A stretch of DNA of 45,227 nt, taken from contig CAJFNJ010000019.1 of assembly GCA_904394705.1 (NCBI GenBank), positions 1-45,227 of the forward strand, in the 5' to 3' direction. Positions 29,201-36,885 of this stretch are shown piece after piece. This stretch comes from Avimicrobium caecorum. Lineage in GTDB: Bacteria; Bacillota; Clostridia; Oscillospirales; Ruminococcaceae. Every line of letters starts with the position of its first letter. The stretch's first letter is position 1. A program made the translations under genes and the position numbers. Below the pieces are notes generated by a model. It had not been told where the DNA came from. It saw only the letters and a program-made list of their open reading frames with translations, and made no database searches.

Positions 29201-30880
29201 ATGGAATTTGACAGACGCTGGCTCGACCCGGACAAGGCCGGTGCGGAGCTGGCAGCCCGGGCTGCGGAGATCGCCGCTGATCCGGAACTGCTGGCAGAGT
29301 GCTTCGGCGGGGAACTGGAATTCGGCACTGCCGGACTGCGGGGCATCCTGGATGCCGGCACTGCCCGGATGAACTGCCTCACAGTGGGCAAAGCCACCCA
29401 GGGTCTGGCCCGGGTGCTGCTGGAGGATCATGACTGTCCCGGCGTTGCCATCGCCTACGACAGCCGCCATTTCTCCCGGGAATTTGCCGAGGAGGCAGCC
29501 GGGATTCTGGCTGCCAACGGCGTGCGTGTGTGGATCTATCCCGAGCTGATGCCCACTCCGGCGCTCTCCTATGCGGTGCGGGAACTGGGCTGTCAGAGCG
29601 GCATCATGATCACCGCCAGCCACAATCCCCCGGAGTACAACGGCTACAAGGTCTACGACCACACCGGCGGTCAGATCGTATCGGAGTTTGCCCGGCGGGT
29701 GAGTGAAGCCATCGCCTCGGTGGACCCCTTTGACGGCGTGCGCCGGAGCAGCCTGGAGGAGGGGCTCCAAAACGGAACCATCGAATACCTCACCCAGGAG
29801 TTCATTGACGGCTATATCGAAGCGGTGCTCCGGCTGCAGCTGGAGCCGGGTATCTTCCGGAAGAGCGGGTTGAAGATCGCCTATTCGCCCCTCAACGGCG
29901 CCGGTCACAAGAGCGTCATTGCGGCGCTCTCCCGGGCAGGCCTGGAGGAGATCTATGTGGTGGCGGACCAGTCCCGTCCCAACGGGGATTTCCCCACCTG
30001 TCCCTCTCCGAACCCCGAGAACCCTGACACCATGAAGATGACCCTGGATCTGGGCCGGTACATCCAGGCGGACATCGCCTTTGCCACCGACCCGGACAGC
30101 GACCGTATCGGTGTGGCTGCCCCCGAGGCAGACGGCAGCTGGCGGCTCTTCACCGGCAATGAACTGGGTGTCCTGCTGCTGGACTATATCTGCCGGCAGC
30201 GCACCGCCCAGGGCACCATGCCCCAAAATCCGGTGGCTGTGATGAGCATTGTGTCCACCCCCATGGCAGCCCGTGTGGCAGAGCACTGGGGCGTGGAGAT
30301 GCGCCGGGTGCTCACCGGGTTCAAGTACATCGGCGATGTGATGAACCAGCTCGTGTCCGCCGGGGAGCCGGAACGCTTCCTCATGGGCTTTGAGGAGAGC
30401 TGCGGCTATCTCACCGGCATGCATGTCCGGGATAAGGACGCCGTGAACGCCGCCCTGCTGGTATGCGAGATGGCTGCCCATTACAAGCTGGAGGGCAGGA
30501 CCCTCTGCGCGGTGATGGACGGACTCTATGCCGAGTACGGCACCTACTACACCAAGGCGGACAGCTTTGCCTTTGCCGGAGCCGGCGCCATGGAGCGGAT
30601 GGGCGCTGTGATGGACCATCTGCGGGCAGAGCATCTCCCGGAGATCGCCGGGACTGCGGTCACCGGTTTCACCGACTACCGGGATACCTCCGCAACCGGT
30701 CTGCCTTCGGCGGATGTGCTCACCTGGGAGCTGGCAGACGGCTGTGCGGTTACAGCCCGTCCGTCGGGCACCGAACCCAAGCTCAAGCTCTACTTTACTG
30801 TGCGGGCGGGCAGCCGGGAGGAGTGCCTTCAGCGGTATGGTGCCCTGCGTGCTGCCATGACCGGAGCCGCCGGACTGTAA
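29201..30880 (+). CDS. Phosphoglucomutase/phosphomannomutase
   Basis: 559 residues of the alpha-D-phosphohexomutase superfamily: FGTAGLRGI, active-site TASHNPPEYNGYKVY with phospho-Ser, metal loop DPDSDRIGVA, sugar loop GFEESCGYL and phosphate loop RPSGTEPKLKLYF. It interconverts glucose-1-P and glucose-6-P (or mannose forms), feeding wall and exopolysaccharide synthesis. Length and the GFEES motif fit the Firmicutes PgcA type. Two ATGs compete: 29201 is preferred as AAAGGA (29187-29192) is 8 nt away, versus 2 nt for ATG 29195. Monocistronic with a consensus promoter; no clear terminator before rpmE. Confidence 0.93.
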   Translation: MEFDRRWLDPDKAGAELAARAAEIAADPELLAECFGGELEFGTAGLRGILDAGTARMNCLTVGKATQGLARVLLEDHDCPGVAIAYDSRHFSREFAEEAAGILAANGVRVWIYPELMPTPALSYAVRELGCQSGIMITASHNPPEYNGYKVYDHTGGQIVSEFARRVSEAIASVDPFDGVRRSSLEEGLQNGTIEYLTQEFIDGYIEAVLRLQLEPGIFRKSGLKIAYSPLNGAGHKSVIAALSRAGLEEIYVVADQSRPNGDFPTCPSPNPENPDTMKMTLDLGRYIQADIAFATDPDSDRIGVAAPEADGSWRLFTGNELGVLLLDYICRQRTAQGTMPQNPVAVMSIVSTPMAARVAEHWGVEMRRVLTGFKYIGDVMNQLVSAGEPERFLMGFEESCGYLTGMHVRDKDAVNAALLVCEMAAHYKLEGRTLCAVMDGLYAEYGTYYTKADSFAFAGAGAMERMGAVMDHLRAEHLPEIAGTAVTGFTDYRDTSATGLPSADVLTWELADGCAVTARPSGTEPKLKLYFTVRAGSREECLQRYGALRAAMTGAAGL

Positions 30881-30925
30881 GCCTGAAATCTCCAAAAAGT
30901 TTTTTGTAAAAAGCCGGAAAAGCCC

Positions 30926-30954
30926 TTGCTTTTTGCGGCGGTTTATGATAACAT
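30926..30954 (+). promoter_or_regulatory. Promoter of rpmE
   Basis: TTGCTT (30926-30931), 17-nt spacer, TAACAT (30949-30954), 43 nt before the start codon. A TATGAT at 30944-30949 overlaps it. Confidence 0.5.
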
Positions 30955-30997
30955 ACTACTGTTACAATTGTGCCGGTGGGCGAAAGAGGTGACAAAA

Positions 30998-31201
30998 ATG
31001 AAAAATGGTATCCATCCCAAGTACCAGGACGCAAAGATCATTTGTGCCTGCGGCGAAGTGATTGAGACAAGATCCACCAAGCCTGAGATCAGAGTCGAGG
31101 TCTGCTCCAAGTGCCACCCGTTCTATACAGGTAAGCAGAAGCTGGTTGATTCCGGCGGTCGTGTTGACAGATTCAACAAGCGCTTCAATATGGGCAAGTA
31201 A
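30998..31201 (+). CDS. rpmE: 50S ribosomal protein L31, zinc-binding type
   Basis: 67 residues. MKNGIHPKYQDAKIICACG and VEVCSKCHPFYTGKQKLVD are canonical; Cys pairs CAC and CSKC mark the zinc-containing form that is normally replaced by the zinc-free paralogue on zinc starvation. ATG 30998 with AGAGGTGA 6 nt upstream. Base composition is lower in GC than the neighbours, as usual for ribosomal protein genes. A stable hairpin follows at 31253-31286. Confidence 0.97.
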   Translation: MKNGIHPKYQDAKIICACGEVIETRSTKPEIRVEVCSKCHPFYTGKQKLVDSGGRVDRFNKRFNMGK

Positions 31202-31252
31202 GCTGATCGCACCTTTGCAGAAGGACGGCAGCGTCTTAATAGAAATGATCGC

Positions 31253-31286
31253 GGAGCGGTGCAAGAAGCGTTTTTTGCACCGCTCC
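31253..31286 (+). terminator. Hairpin after rpmE
   Basis: GGAGCGGTGCAA (31253-31264) pairs with TTGCACCGCTCC (31275-31286). The T run is in the loop rather than after the stem, so termination is uncertain; it may protect the 3' end or sit in the yigZ leader. Confidence 0.45.
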
Positions 31287-31315
31287 ATTTCTGTTGTCGG
31301 AGAGGAGGAACTGCC

Positions 31316-31945
31316 ATGCAGGCAGAGTATACCACCCTGGCGGACTATGGTACCGATGAATTTGTGGAAAAGCGGTCCCGGTTCATCGGCTATGCCAAGC
31401 CGGTGACCACCGAGGAAGAGGCCATCGCCTTTGTAAACGAGATCCGTGCCCAGCACCGGGAGGCCAGCCACAATGTCTATGCCTATGCCCTGCGGGAAGG
31501 GCAGGTGCGCCGGTATTCGGACGATGGCGAGCCCCAGGGAACCGCGGGAATCCCGGTTCTGGATGTGCTGCAGAAGAGCGGTATTGTGGATGCGGTGGTA
31601 GTGGTGACCCGGTATTTCGGCGGCACCCTGCTGGGAGCCGGCGGATTGGTGCGTGCCTATACCGAGGGCGCTGCCATTGCGGTCCGGGCAGCCCGTCCCC
31701 GGGTGATGAGCCCCTGTACCGTGCTGCAGATGGATATTGACTACGGGCAGTACGGCAAGATCACCTATATCCTGCCCAAGTACCACACTGTCACGCTGGA
31801 GAGTGACTTCGGGGCGGCAGTGCGCATGCAGATCCTCATCAAGGACAAGTACATCGAGGCGTTCCGGAAGGAGCTCACCGAGCTCACCAGCGCCACGGTG
31901 GTGCCCTATGAGCTGGAACATCGCTTCGACGAGATCCCGGAATGA
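31316..31945 (+). CDS. yigZ: YigZ/IMPACT family protein
   Basis: 209 residues. The UPF0029 N-terminal domain shows EKRSRFIGYAKPV, REASHNVYAYAL, SDDGEPQGTAGIPVLDVL and VVVVTRYFGGTLLGAGGLV; a smaller C-terminal ferredoxin-like domain (DUF1949) follows from about residue 137. The eukaryotic IMPACT homologue controls translation via GCN1; bacterial YigZ is a conserved protein of unclear role, perhaps RNA-linked. ATG 31316 with GAGGAGG 8 nt upstream; upstream in-frame codons overlap the rpmE hairpin. Ends in a hairpin with T run. Confidence 0.92.
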   Translation: MQAEYTTLADYGTDEFVEKRSRFIGYAKPVTTEEEAIAFVNEIRAQHREASHNVYAYALREGQVRRYSDDGEPQGTAGIPVLDVLQKSGIVDAVVVVTRYFGGTLLGAGGLVRAYTEGAAIAVRAARPRVMSPCTVLQMDIDYGQYGKITYILPKYHTVTLESDFGAAVRMQILIKDKYIEAFRKELTELTSATVVPYELEHRFDEIPE

Positions 31946-31973
31946 TCGGGTGAGTATCCGAAAATCCGAACAG

Positions 31974-32022
31974 ATCCCCCATGCTTTTGGTGTTTTGCCG
32001 TAAAAGCAGCGGGGGATTTTGT
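31974..32022 (+). terminator. Terminator of yigZ
   Basis: ATCCCCC with inner GCTTTT pairs with AAAAGC and GGGGGAT, followed by TTTGT. A second hairpin, TCTCCCC (32028-32034) with GGGGAGA (32052-32058), follows directly. Confidence 0.65.
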
Positions 32023-32119
32023 AAACTTCTCCCCTTTTTCAAAAAATCAAGGGGGAGATTCAAAAAAATCCGGTATATATAAAGTAGAGCTGATTTTGTC
32101 AGAAAGGAGGGGAAAGCCC

Positions 32120-33118
32120 ATGACCATCCGGGAAAAACTGGAAGAACGGGAGCGGCAGACCCTGTCGCCCATGGCGTCATTGAGCGCCGAGAGCCGGGGC
32201 CGGCAGTTTCCGGCAGAACCCTGTCCCATCCGTACCGAGTACCAGCGGGACCGGGACCGGATCATCCATTCCAAGTCCTTTAGGCGGCTCAAGCACAAGA
32301 CCCAGGTCTTTCTCTCCCCGGAGGGGGACCACTACCGCACCCGGCTCACCCATACGCTGGAAGTCAGCCAGATCGGCCGGACCATCGCCCGGGCCCTGGG
32401 CCTCAACGAGGACCTGGTGGAGGCCGCCGCCATGGGACATGACATCGGCCATACCCCCTTCGGTCACGCCGGGGAATATGCCCTGCGGGAGATCTGTCCG
32501 CTGGGGTTCGACCACAACGAACAGAGCGTCCGGGTGGCGGAACGCCTGGAAAATGACGGCAAGGGGCTCAACCTCACCTGGGAGGTGCGGGACGCCATCC
32601 GGTGCCATTCCAGCGGCTGTCCGTCCGCCCAGACCTTTGAGGGCCGGGTGCTGCGGTATGCCGACAAGATCGCCTACATAAACCACGACATCGAGGACGC
32701 CATCCGGGCCGGGGTGCTCACCGAAGAGGATATCCCCTTTGACATCAAGTATGTGCTGGGGCGTACCAAATCCGACCGGATCACCGCTCTGGTGATGAAT
32801 ATTGTGGAAAACAGCGCAGACGATATCACCATGAGCCCAGAGATGCAGAAAACCTATGAGCGGCTCATCAGCTTCATGTTTGAGGCAGTTTACCGCAACC
32901 CCAAGGCCAAGGGGGAGGAGGGCAAGGCCCGGGATCTGGTGAAGTATCTCTACACCCATTTCACTGCCCATGTGGAAAAGATGCCCGAAGAGTACCGCCG
33001 CATCGCCGAGCAGGAGGGTGCCGAGCGTGCCGCCTGCGACTATATCTCCGGCATGAGCGACCGTTATGCAGTATCGCTGTGTGAGGAGCTGCTGATCCCG
33101 AAATTCTGGCAGCTCTGA
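32120..33118 (+). CDS. dgt: dGTP triphosphohydrolase-like HD protein
   Basis: 332 residues. HD-superfamily nucleotide triphosphohydrolase: RTEYQRDRDRIIHSKSFRRL, KTQVFLSPEGDHYRTRLTHT, then AAMGHDIGHTPFGHAGE with the His-Asp pair and FDHNEQSVRV. It removes triphosphate from dGTP or other dNTPs to shape nucleotide pools. ATG 32120 is 9 nt from GAAAGGAGG. In Clostridia dgt precedes dnaG and sigA as here (24 nt to dnaG), so it heads the macromolecular synthesis operon. Confidence 0.93.
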   Translation: MTIREKLEERERQTLSPMASLSAESRGRQFPAEPCPIRTEYQRDRDRIIHSKSFRRLKHKTQVFLSPEGDHYRTRLTHTLEVSQIGRTIARALGLNEDLVEAAAMGHDIGHTPFGHAGEYALREICPLGFDHNEQSVRVAERLENDGKGLNLTWEVRDAIRCHSSGCPSAQTFEGRVLRYADKIAYINHDIEDAIRAGVLTEEDIPFDIKYVLGRTKSDRITALVMNIVENSADDITMSPEMQKTYERLISFMFEAVYRNPKAKGEEGKARDLVKYLYTHFTAHVEKMPEEYRRIAEQEGAERAACDYISGMSDRYAVSLCEELLIPKFWQL

Positions 33119-33141
33119 TCCGGCAGGAAGGAGGCAGCGCC

Positions 33142-34908
33142 ATGATACCGGATAGTTTTCTGGAGGAACTCAAACAGCGGTGTGACATCGAATCGCTGAT
33201 CTCCTCCTATGTCCTGCTCAAACGGGCGGGACGCAATCTCAAAGGGCTCTGTCCCTTCCATTCGGAAAAGACCCCTTCCTTTGTGGTCTATCCCGAGAGC
33301 CAGTCCTTCTACTGCTTCGGCTGCGGAGCCGGCGGCGATGCCATCAGCTTCATCATGCGGGCTGAGAATCTGGAGTATATCGAGGCGGTGAAGTTCCTGG
33401 CGGAAAAAGCCGGACTGCCCATGCCCGAGAACACCGCCGAGGACCGCACCGGCAAGCGCCGGATGCGCATCCTGGAGATGAACCGGGAAGCGGCACGGTT
33501 CTTCCACCAGTGTCTGGTGAAAGGGGAGGACCGCCGGGGACTGGAATACCTGGCGAACCGGGGCATGGACAAGAAGATGATCATCCGGTTCGGCCTGGGC
33601 TATGCCCCGGACAGCTGGAATGCCCTTCGGGATCACCTCCAGCAGAAGGGTTACTCCTGGGAGGAGATGCTGGATGCCGCCCTGGTCATCAAGGGGCGGA
33701 ACGGCAGCGTCTACGATACCTTCCGGGGACGGGTGATCTTTCCCATCATCGACCTGCGGGGCAATGTCATCGGCTTCGGCGGGCGGGTGCTCAGCTCGGA
33801 TAAGGGGCCCAAGTATCTCAACTCGTCGGATACCCTGGCCTACAAAAAGAGCCGGAACCTCTTTGCCATGAACTTCGCAAAGAATGCCGCCGACAAGCGC
33901 CTGATCCTCTGTGAGGGGTATATGGATACGGTGTCCATGCACCAGGCGGGGTTTGACAATGCCGTCGCCACCCTGGGCACGGCGCTCACCCCCGAACAGG
34001 CCCGGCTCATCGCCCATTACACCGATGAGGTGATCCTGGCCTACGACTCGGACGAGGCCGGACAGAAGGCCACCCGCCGGGCTACGGCGCTGTTTGATGA
34101 GATCGGCGTCAAGGTGCGGGTGCTGAAAATCGAAGGCGCCAAGGACCCGGACGAGTTCATCAAGAAGTACGGCGCCACCCGCTTCAAGCTCCTGCTGGAC
34201 GGGAGCAGCAGCGCGGCGGAATATGCCATCGCCCGGCTCCGGGAGCGGCACGACCTCACCACCGATGAGGGCAAGGTGCGGTTCCTGGGCGAGCTGGCGA
34301 ACCTCATCGCCGGGCTGCCCAACCCGGTGGAGCGGGATATTTACATCAGCCGCTGGGCCGGGGAGCTGGGAGTTTCCGCCGAGGCGTTCCGGCAGCAGGT
34401 GCAGAGCCAGTGGCGGAAAAAACGCACCGCCGAGCAGAAGAAGCAGCAGACCGCCGATCTCCGTCCTGCCCCCCAGGAGGTGGAGATCAACCGCAAGGAC
34501 CCCCAGCGTGCCCGGAATATGAGTGCGGCACTGGCGGAGGACAAGCTCATTGCGGCGCTGCTCAAAAACAATGATTTCTACGGGTTTATCCGGGAGCGGA
34601 TCGGGCCGGAGGACTTTGTCACCGATTCGAACCGCACGATATTTGCCGAGCTGTGCCGTCGGCTGGAGGAGAACCGTCCGGTGTCCCTCACCGCCTTTTC
34701 CGAGGTATTGGACGAGGCGCTGATGACCCGGCTCTCCTGGCTCATTGCCGACAACGACAGCCTCCGGTTTGACCGGGAACAGGTGGAGGATTACATCCGC
34801 CGCATCCAGTCCAGCCGGATGAAGAAGAGCAGTGAGGAAGTATCGCAGATGTCTCCGGACAAGCTCGATGACTATATCAAAAAGATCGCAGAAAATAAAA
34901 GAGGATAA
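33142..34908 (+). CDS. dnaG: DNA primase
   Basis: 588 residues. N-terminal zinc finger LCPFHSEKTPSF ... CFGCGAGGD (C-x2-H ... C-x2-C), RNA-polymerase-like core with EYLANRGMDKKMIIRFGLG and GFGGRVLSSDKGPKYLNS, TOPRIM with LILCEGYMDTVSMHQAG and LAYDSDEAGQKA (acidic metal ligands), and a C-terminal helical DnaB-interacting region. It makes the RNA primers of replication. GGAAGGAGG precedes ATG 33142. Translationally close to dgt and sigA. Confidence 0.97.
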   Translation: MIPDSFLEELKQRCDIESLISSYVLLKRAGRNLKGLCPFHSEKTPSFVVYPESQSFYCFGCGAGGDAISFIMRAENLEYIEAVKFLAEKAGLPMPENTAEDRTGKRRMRILEMNREAARFFHQCLVKGEDRRGLEYLANRGMDKKMIIRFGLGYAPDSWNALRDHLQQKGYSWEEMLDAALVIKGRNGSVYDTFRGRVIFPIIDLRGNVIGFGGRVLSSDKGPKYLNSSDTLAYKKSRNLFAMNFAKNAADKRLILCEGYMDTVSMHQAGFDNAVATLGTALTPEQARLIAHYTDEVILAYDSDEAGQKATRRATALFDEIGVKVRVLKIEGAKDPDEFIKKYGATRFKLLLDGSSSAAEYAIARLRERHDLTTDEGKVRFLGELANLIAGLPNPVERDIYISRWAGELGVSAEAFRQQVQSQWRKKRTAEQKKQQTADLRPAPQEVEINRKDPQRARNMSAALAEDKLIAALLKNNDFYGFIRERIGPEDFVTDSNRTIFAELCRRLEENRPVSLTAFSEVLDEALMTRLSWLIADNDSLRFDREQVEDYIRRIQSSRMKKSSEEVSQMSPDKLDDYIKKIAENKRG

Positions 34909-34923
34909 AAGGAGTGGTTGTGC

Positions 34924-36018
34924 ATGGCATCGACCGATAAGAAGAATGTGATCAGTTCGCTGATCGAAAGCGGCAAGGCCAAGGGTAAACTGTCCACCAA
35001 GGACATCACCGATGCGCTGGAAGAACTGGATTACGATGTGGAACAGGTCGACAAGCTGTACAGCATGCTGGAAGGCCAGAACATCGAGATCGTAGAAGAA
35101 GGCGCTTCCCTGGATGACGATCTGGATAAGCTGGATCTGGAAGGCGAGGACGGCGAAGATGCCCTGGACCTCTCCTTTGTGGATGGCGTCAACATCGATG
35201 ACCCGGTAAAGGTCTACCTGAAGGAGATCGGACGGGTGCCGCTGCTCTCCCCGGATGAGGAAGTGGAACTGGCCCAGCGTATGGCAGAGGGCGATGCCTA
35301 CGCCAAGAAGCGTCTGGCAGAGGCCAACCTGCGTCTGGTCGTCAGCATTGCCAAGCGGTATGTGGGCCGTGGTATGCAGTTCCTGGATCTGATCCAGGAG
35401 GGCAACCTGGGCCTGATCAAGGCCGTAGAGAAGTTCGACCACACCAAGGGCTTCAAGTTCTCCACCTATGCCACCTGGTGGATTCGGCAGGCCATCACCC
35501 GCGCCATTGCGGACCAGGCCCGTACCATCCGTATCCCGGTACACATGGTGGAGACCATCAACAAAGTCAAGAAGGTGAGCAGCCAGCTCCTGCATCAGAA
35601 CGGACACGATCCGACGGCAGAGGAAATCGCCGCTGCCCTGGATATGCCGGTGGACAAGGTGCGTGAGATCATGCGGGTGGCTCAGGAGCCGGTATCGCTG
35701 GAAACCCCCATCGGTGAGGAGGAGGACAGCCATCTGGGCGACTTTATCCCCGATGATGACGCTCCGGCTCCGGCTGATGCAGCCAGCCATACCCTGCTCA
35801 AGGAGCAGCTGGGCGAAGTGCTCAAGACCCTGACTCCCAGGGAGGAAAAGGTTCTGCGCCTGCGCTTTGGTCTGGAGGACGGCCGCAGCCGTACCCTGGA
35901 GGAAGTGGGCAAGGAATTCAATGTAACCCGGGAGCGTATCCGTCAGATCGAGGCCAAGGCCCTGCGCAAGCTGCGTCACCCCAGCCGTTCCAAGAAGCTC
36001 AAGGATTTCCTGGACTGA
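34924..36018 (+). CDS. sigA: Primary sigma factor
   Basis: 364 residues. Region 1.1 remnant (SLIESGKAKGKLSTKDI), an acidic stretch, region 1.2 DPVKVYLKEIGRVPLLSPDEE, regions 2.1-2.4 through FSTYATWWIRQAITRAIA and IRIPVHMVETINK, region 3, and region 4.2 LEEVGKEFNVTRERIRQIEAKALRKL. It directs RNA polymerase to the TTGACA/TATAAT promoters seen all over this window. ATG 34924 is 9 nt from AAAGGAG; TTG 34918 also in frame is too close. Last gene of dgt-dnaG-sigA; no obvious terminator, and a new consensus promoter follows at once. Confidence 0.97.
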   Translation: MASTDKKNVISSLIESGKAKGKLSTKDITDALEELDYDVEQVDKLYSMLEGQNIEIVEEGASLDDDLDKLDLEGEDGEDALDLSFVDGVNIDDPVKVYLKEIGRVPLLSPDEEVELAQRMAEGDAYAKKRLAEANLRLVVSIAKRYVGRGMQFLDLIQEGNLGLIKAVEKFDHTKGFKFSTYATWWIRQAITRAIADQARTIRIPVHMVETINKVKKVSSQLLHQNGHDPTAEEIAAALDMPVDKVREIMRVAQEPVSLETPIGEEEDSHLGDFIPDDDAPAPADAASHTLLKEQLGEVLKTLTPREEKVLRLRFGLEDGRSRTLEEVGKEFNVTRERIRQIEAKALRKLRHPSRSKKLKDFLD

Positions 36019-36035
36019 TTTTAACCGGATCTTTC

Positions 36036-36096
36036 TTGACAAATCCGGCCCGGAAGCGTATACTGGGTACAGAATAACGCACTATTATAGTATACT
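36036..36096 (+). promoter_or_regulatory. Promoter and possible operator of the Cys-rich Rrf2 gene
   Basis: TTGACA (36036-36041), 17 nt, TATACT (36059-36064). Downstream the palindrome ACTATTATAGT (36081-36091) and an AGTATAC that is complementary to GTATACT of the -10 offer candidate operator sites. Confidence 0.75.
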
Positions 36097-36116
36097 TTTT
36101 GTCTGGGAGGATCAGA

Positions 36117-36545
36117 ATGCATATCACCTTGGAGGCGGATTACGCCGTGCGCATCGTCCACTGTCTGGCTAAGAACGGTCAGCGTATGGACGCCAAAAGC
36201 ATTTCGGATGAAACGGGTGTGACGCTGCGTTTTTCCCTGAAAATCCTGCGCAAACTGGTTTCAGCCGGCATTATCAAGTCCTATAAGGGAACCCAGGGCG
36301 GCTATGAGATTGCCCGTCCGCTGGAGGAGATCACCCTCAATGATGTGATCGAAACAGTGGAAGGTCCCTTTGCCCTGAGCCGCTGTCTGCGTCAGGACTA
36401 TGACTGCGGTCAGAGCTGCTGCGGCGATGGGGACTGTAACTGTGTGTTCCGTGGTATCTATGGGGAGATTTCGGAGGAGGTCAAGGAGAAGCTCACCGCT
36501 GTGAAGTTCTCCGACCTGGTAAAACACGGGGAAACCCCGCAATAA
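36117..36545 (+). CDS. Rrf2-family regulator with Cys-rich (Fe-S-type) loop
   Basis: 142 residues from ATG 36117 (GGGAGGA 7 nt upstream). Winged helix: MHITLEADYAVRIVHCLA, ISDETGVTLRFSLKILRKLVSAG, wing YKGTQGGYEIARP. The sensor loop SRCLRQDYDCGQSCCGDGDCNC has six Cys, twice the three of IscR/NsrR, consistent with Fe-S binding or metal/redox sensing. Many clostridia place such an Rrf2 gene alone. Possible targets are Fe-S assembly or redox genes elsewhere; none lie next to it. It is distinct from the Cys-poor Rrf2 at 12.8 kb. Ends in a strong terminator. Confidence 0.9.
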   Translation: MHITLEADYAVRIVHCLAKNGQRMDAKSISDETGVTLRFSLKILRKLVSAGIIKSYKGTQGGYEIARPLEEITLNDVIETVEGPFALSRCLRQDYDCGQSCCGDGDCNCVFRGIYGEISEEVKEKLTAVKFSDLVKHGETPQ

Positions 36546-36577
36546 AAAAGCGCACTGCGCCATCAATCCAACCGATC

Positions 36578-36616
36578 ACAGACGGCAGGACTTCAGGTTC
36601 TGCCGTCTGTTTTTCT
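36578..36616 (+). terminator. Terminator of the Cys-rich Rrf2 gene
   Basis: ACAGACGGCAG (36578-36588) pairs with CTGCCGTCTGT (36600-36610), then TTTT. Confidence 0.85.
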
Positions 36617-36721
36617 ATTCGGAGAGGGAGAGTGCCCCCTTCCTCTGGAGAAAAAACAGCATCCAGAACAGGAAAAATCCGGCATTGTTTACAAAAAGCC
36701 AAAGACTTTCGCCCGTTGATG

Positions 36722-36730
36722 TGCTATAAT
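36722..36730 (+). promoter_or_regulatory. Extended -10 promoter of fbp
   Basis: TGCTATAAT matches TGnTATAAT; no clear -35 at 17 nt. Start of transcription expected near 36737. Confidence 0.65.
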
Positions 36731-36738
36731 GTCCTCAC

Positions 36739-36850
36739 CGGTTTTGAAAACCGACATGTGTATGATCTGATACTGTCCGGGAGGGGACGGCATGTTCCCG
36801 GACCGGACAGGGTTTCTTTTGTTATCCTGCCGTCTTTTGGAAAAGACGGC
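36739..36850 (+). promoter_or_regulatory. Structured 5' leader of fbp
   Basis: Three hairpins in series: CGGTTTT/AAAACCG (36739-36753); CTGTCCGG (36773-36780) with CCGGACAG (36803-36810); GCCGTCTTTT (36829-36838) with AAAAGACGGC (36841-36850). No T run follows the last one, so any control would act on translation or stability. No known riboswitch class recognised. Confidence 0.45.
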
Positions 36851-36885
36851 GCATCGCATCTGAAAAGGGGGCATTTTCCACAGCA

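Larger units (their letters stand above)
36546..36885. other. 340-bp spacer: terminator, fbp promoter and structured leader
   Basis: No gene. Holds the Rrf2 terminator, an extended -10 promoter and a leader of about 150 nt with three hairpins (separate entries). Confidence 0.65.

Noticed and set aside
33064..36042. Very long open frame (nearly 1000 codons) on the minus strand opposite dnaG and sigA
   Set aside because: It lies entirely antisense to two unmistakable genes, has His/Gly/Leu-rich shadow composition and no ribosome site; GC-rich codon bias opens such frames all over the window.
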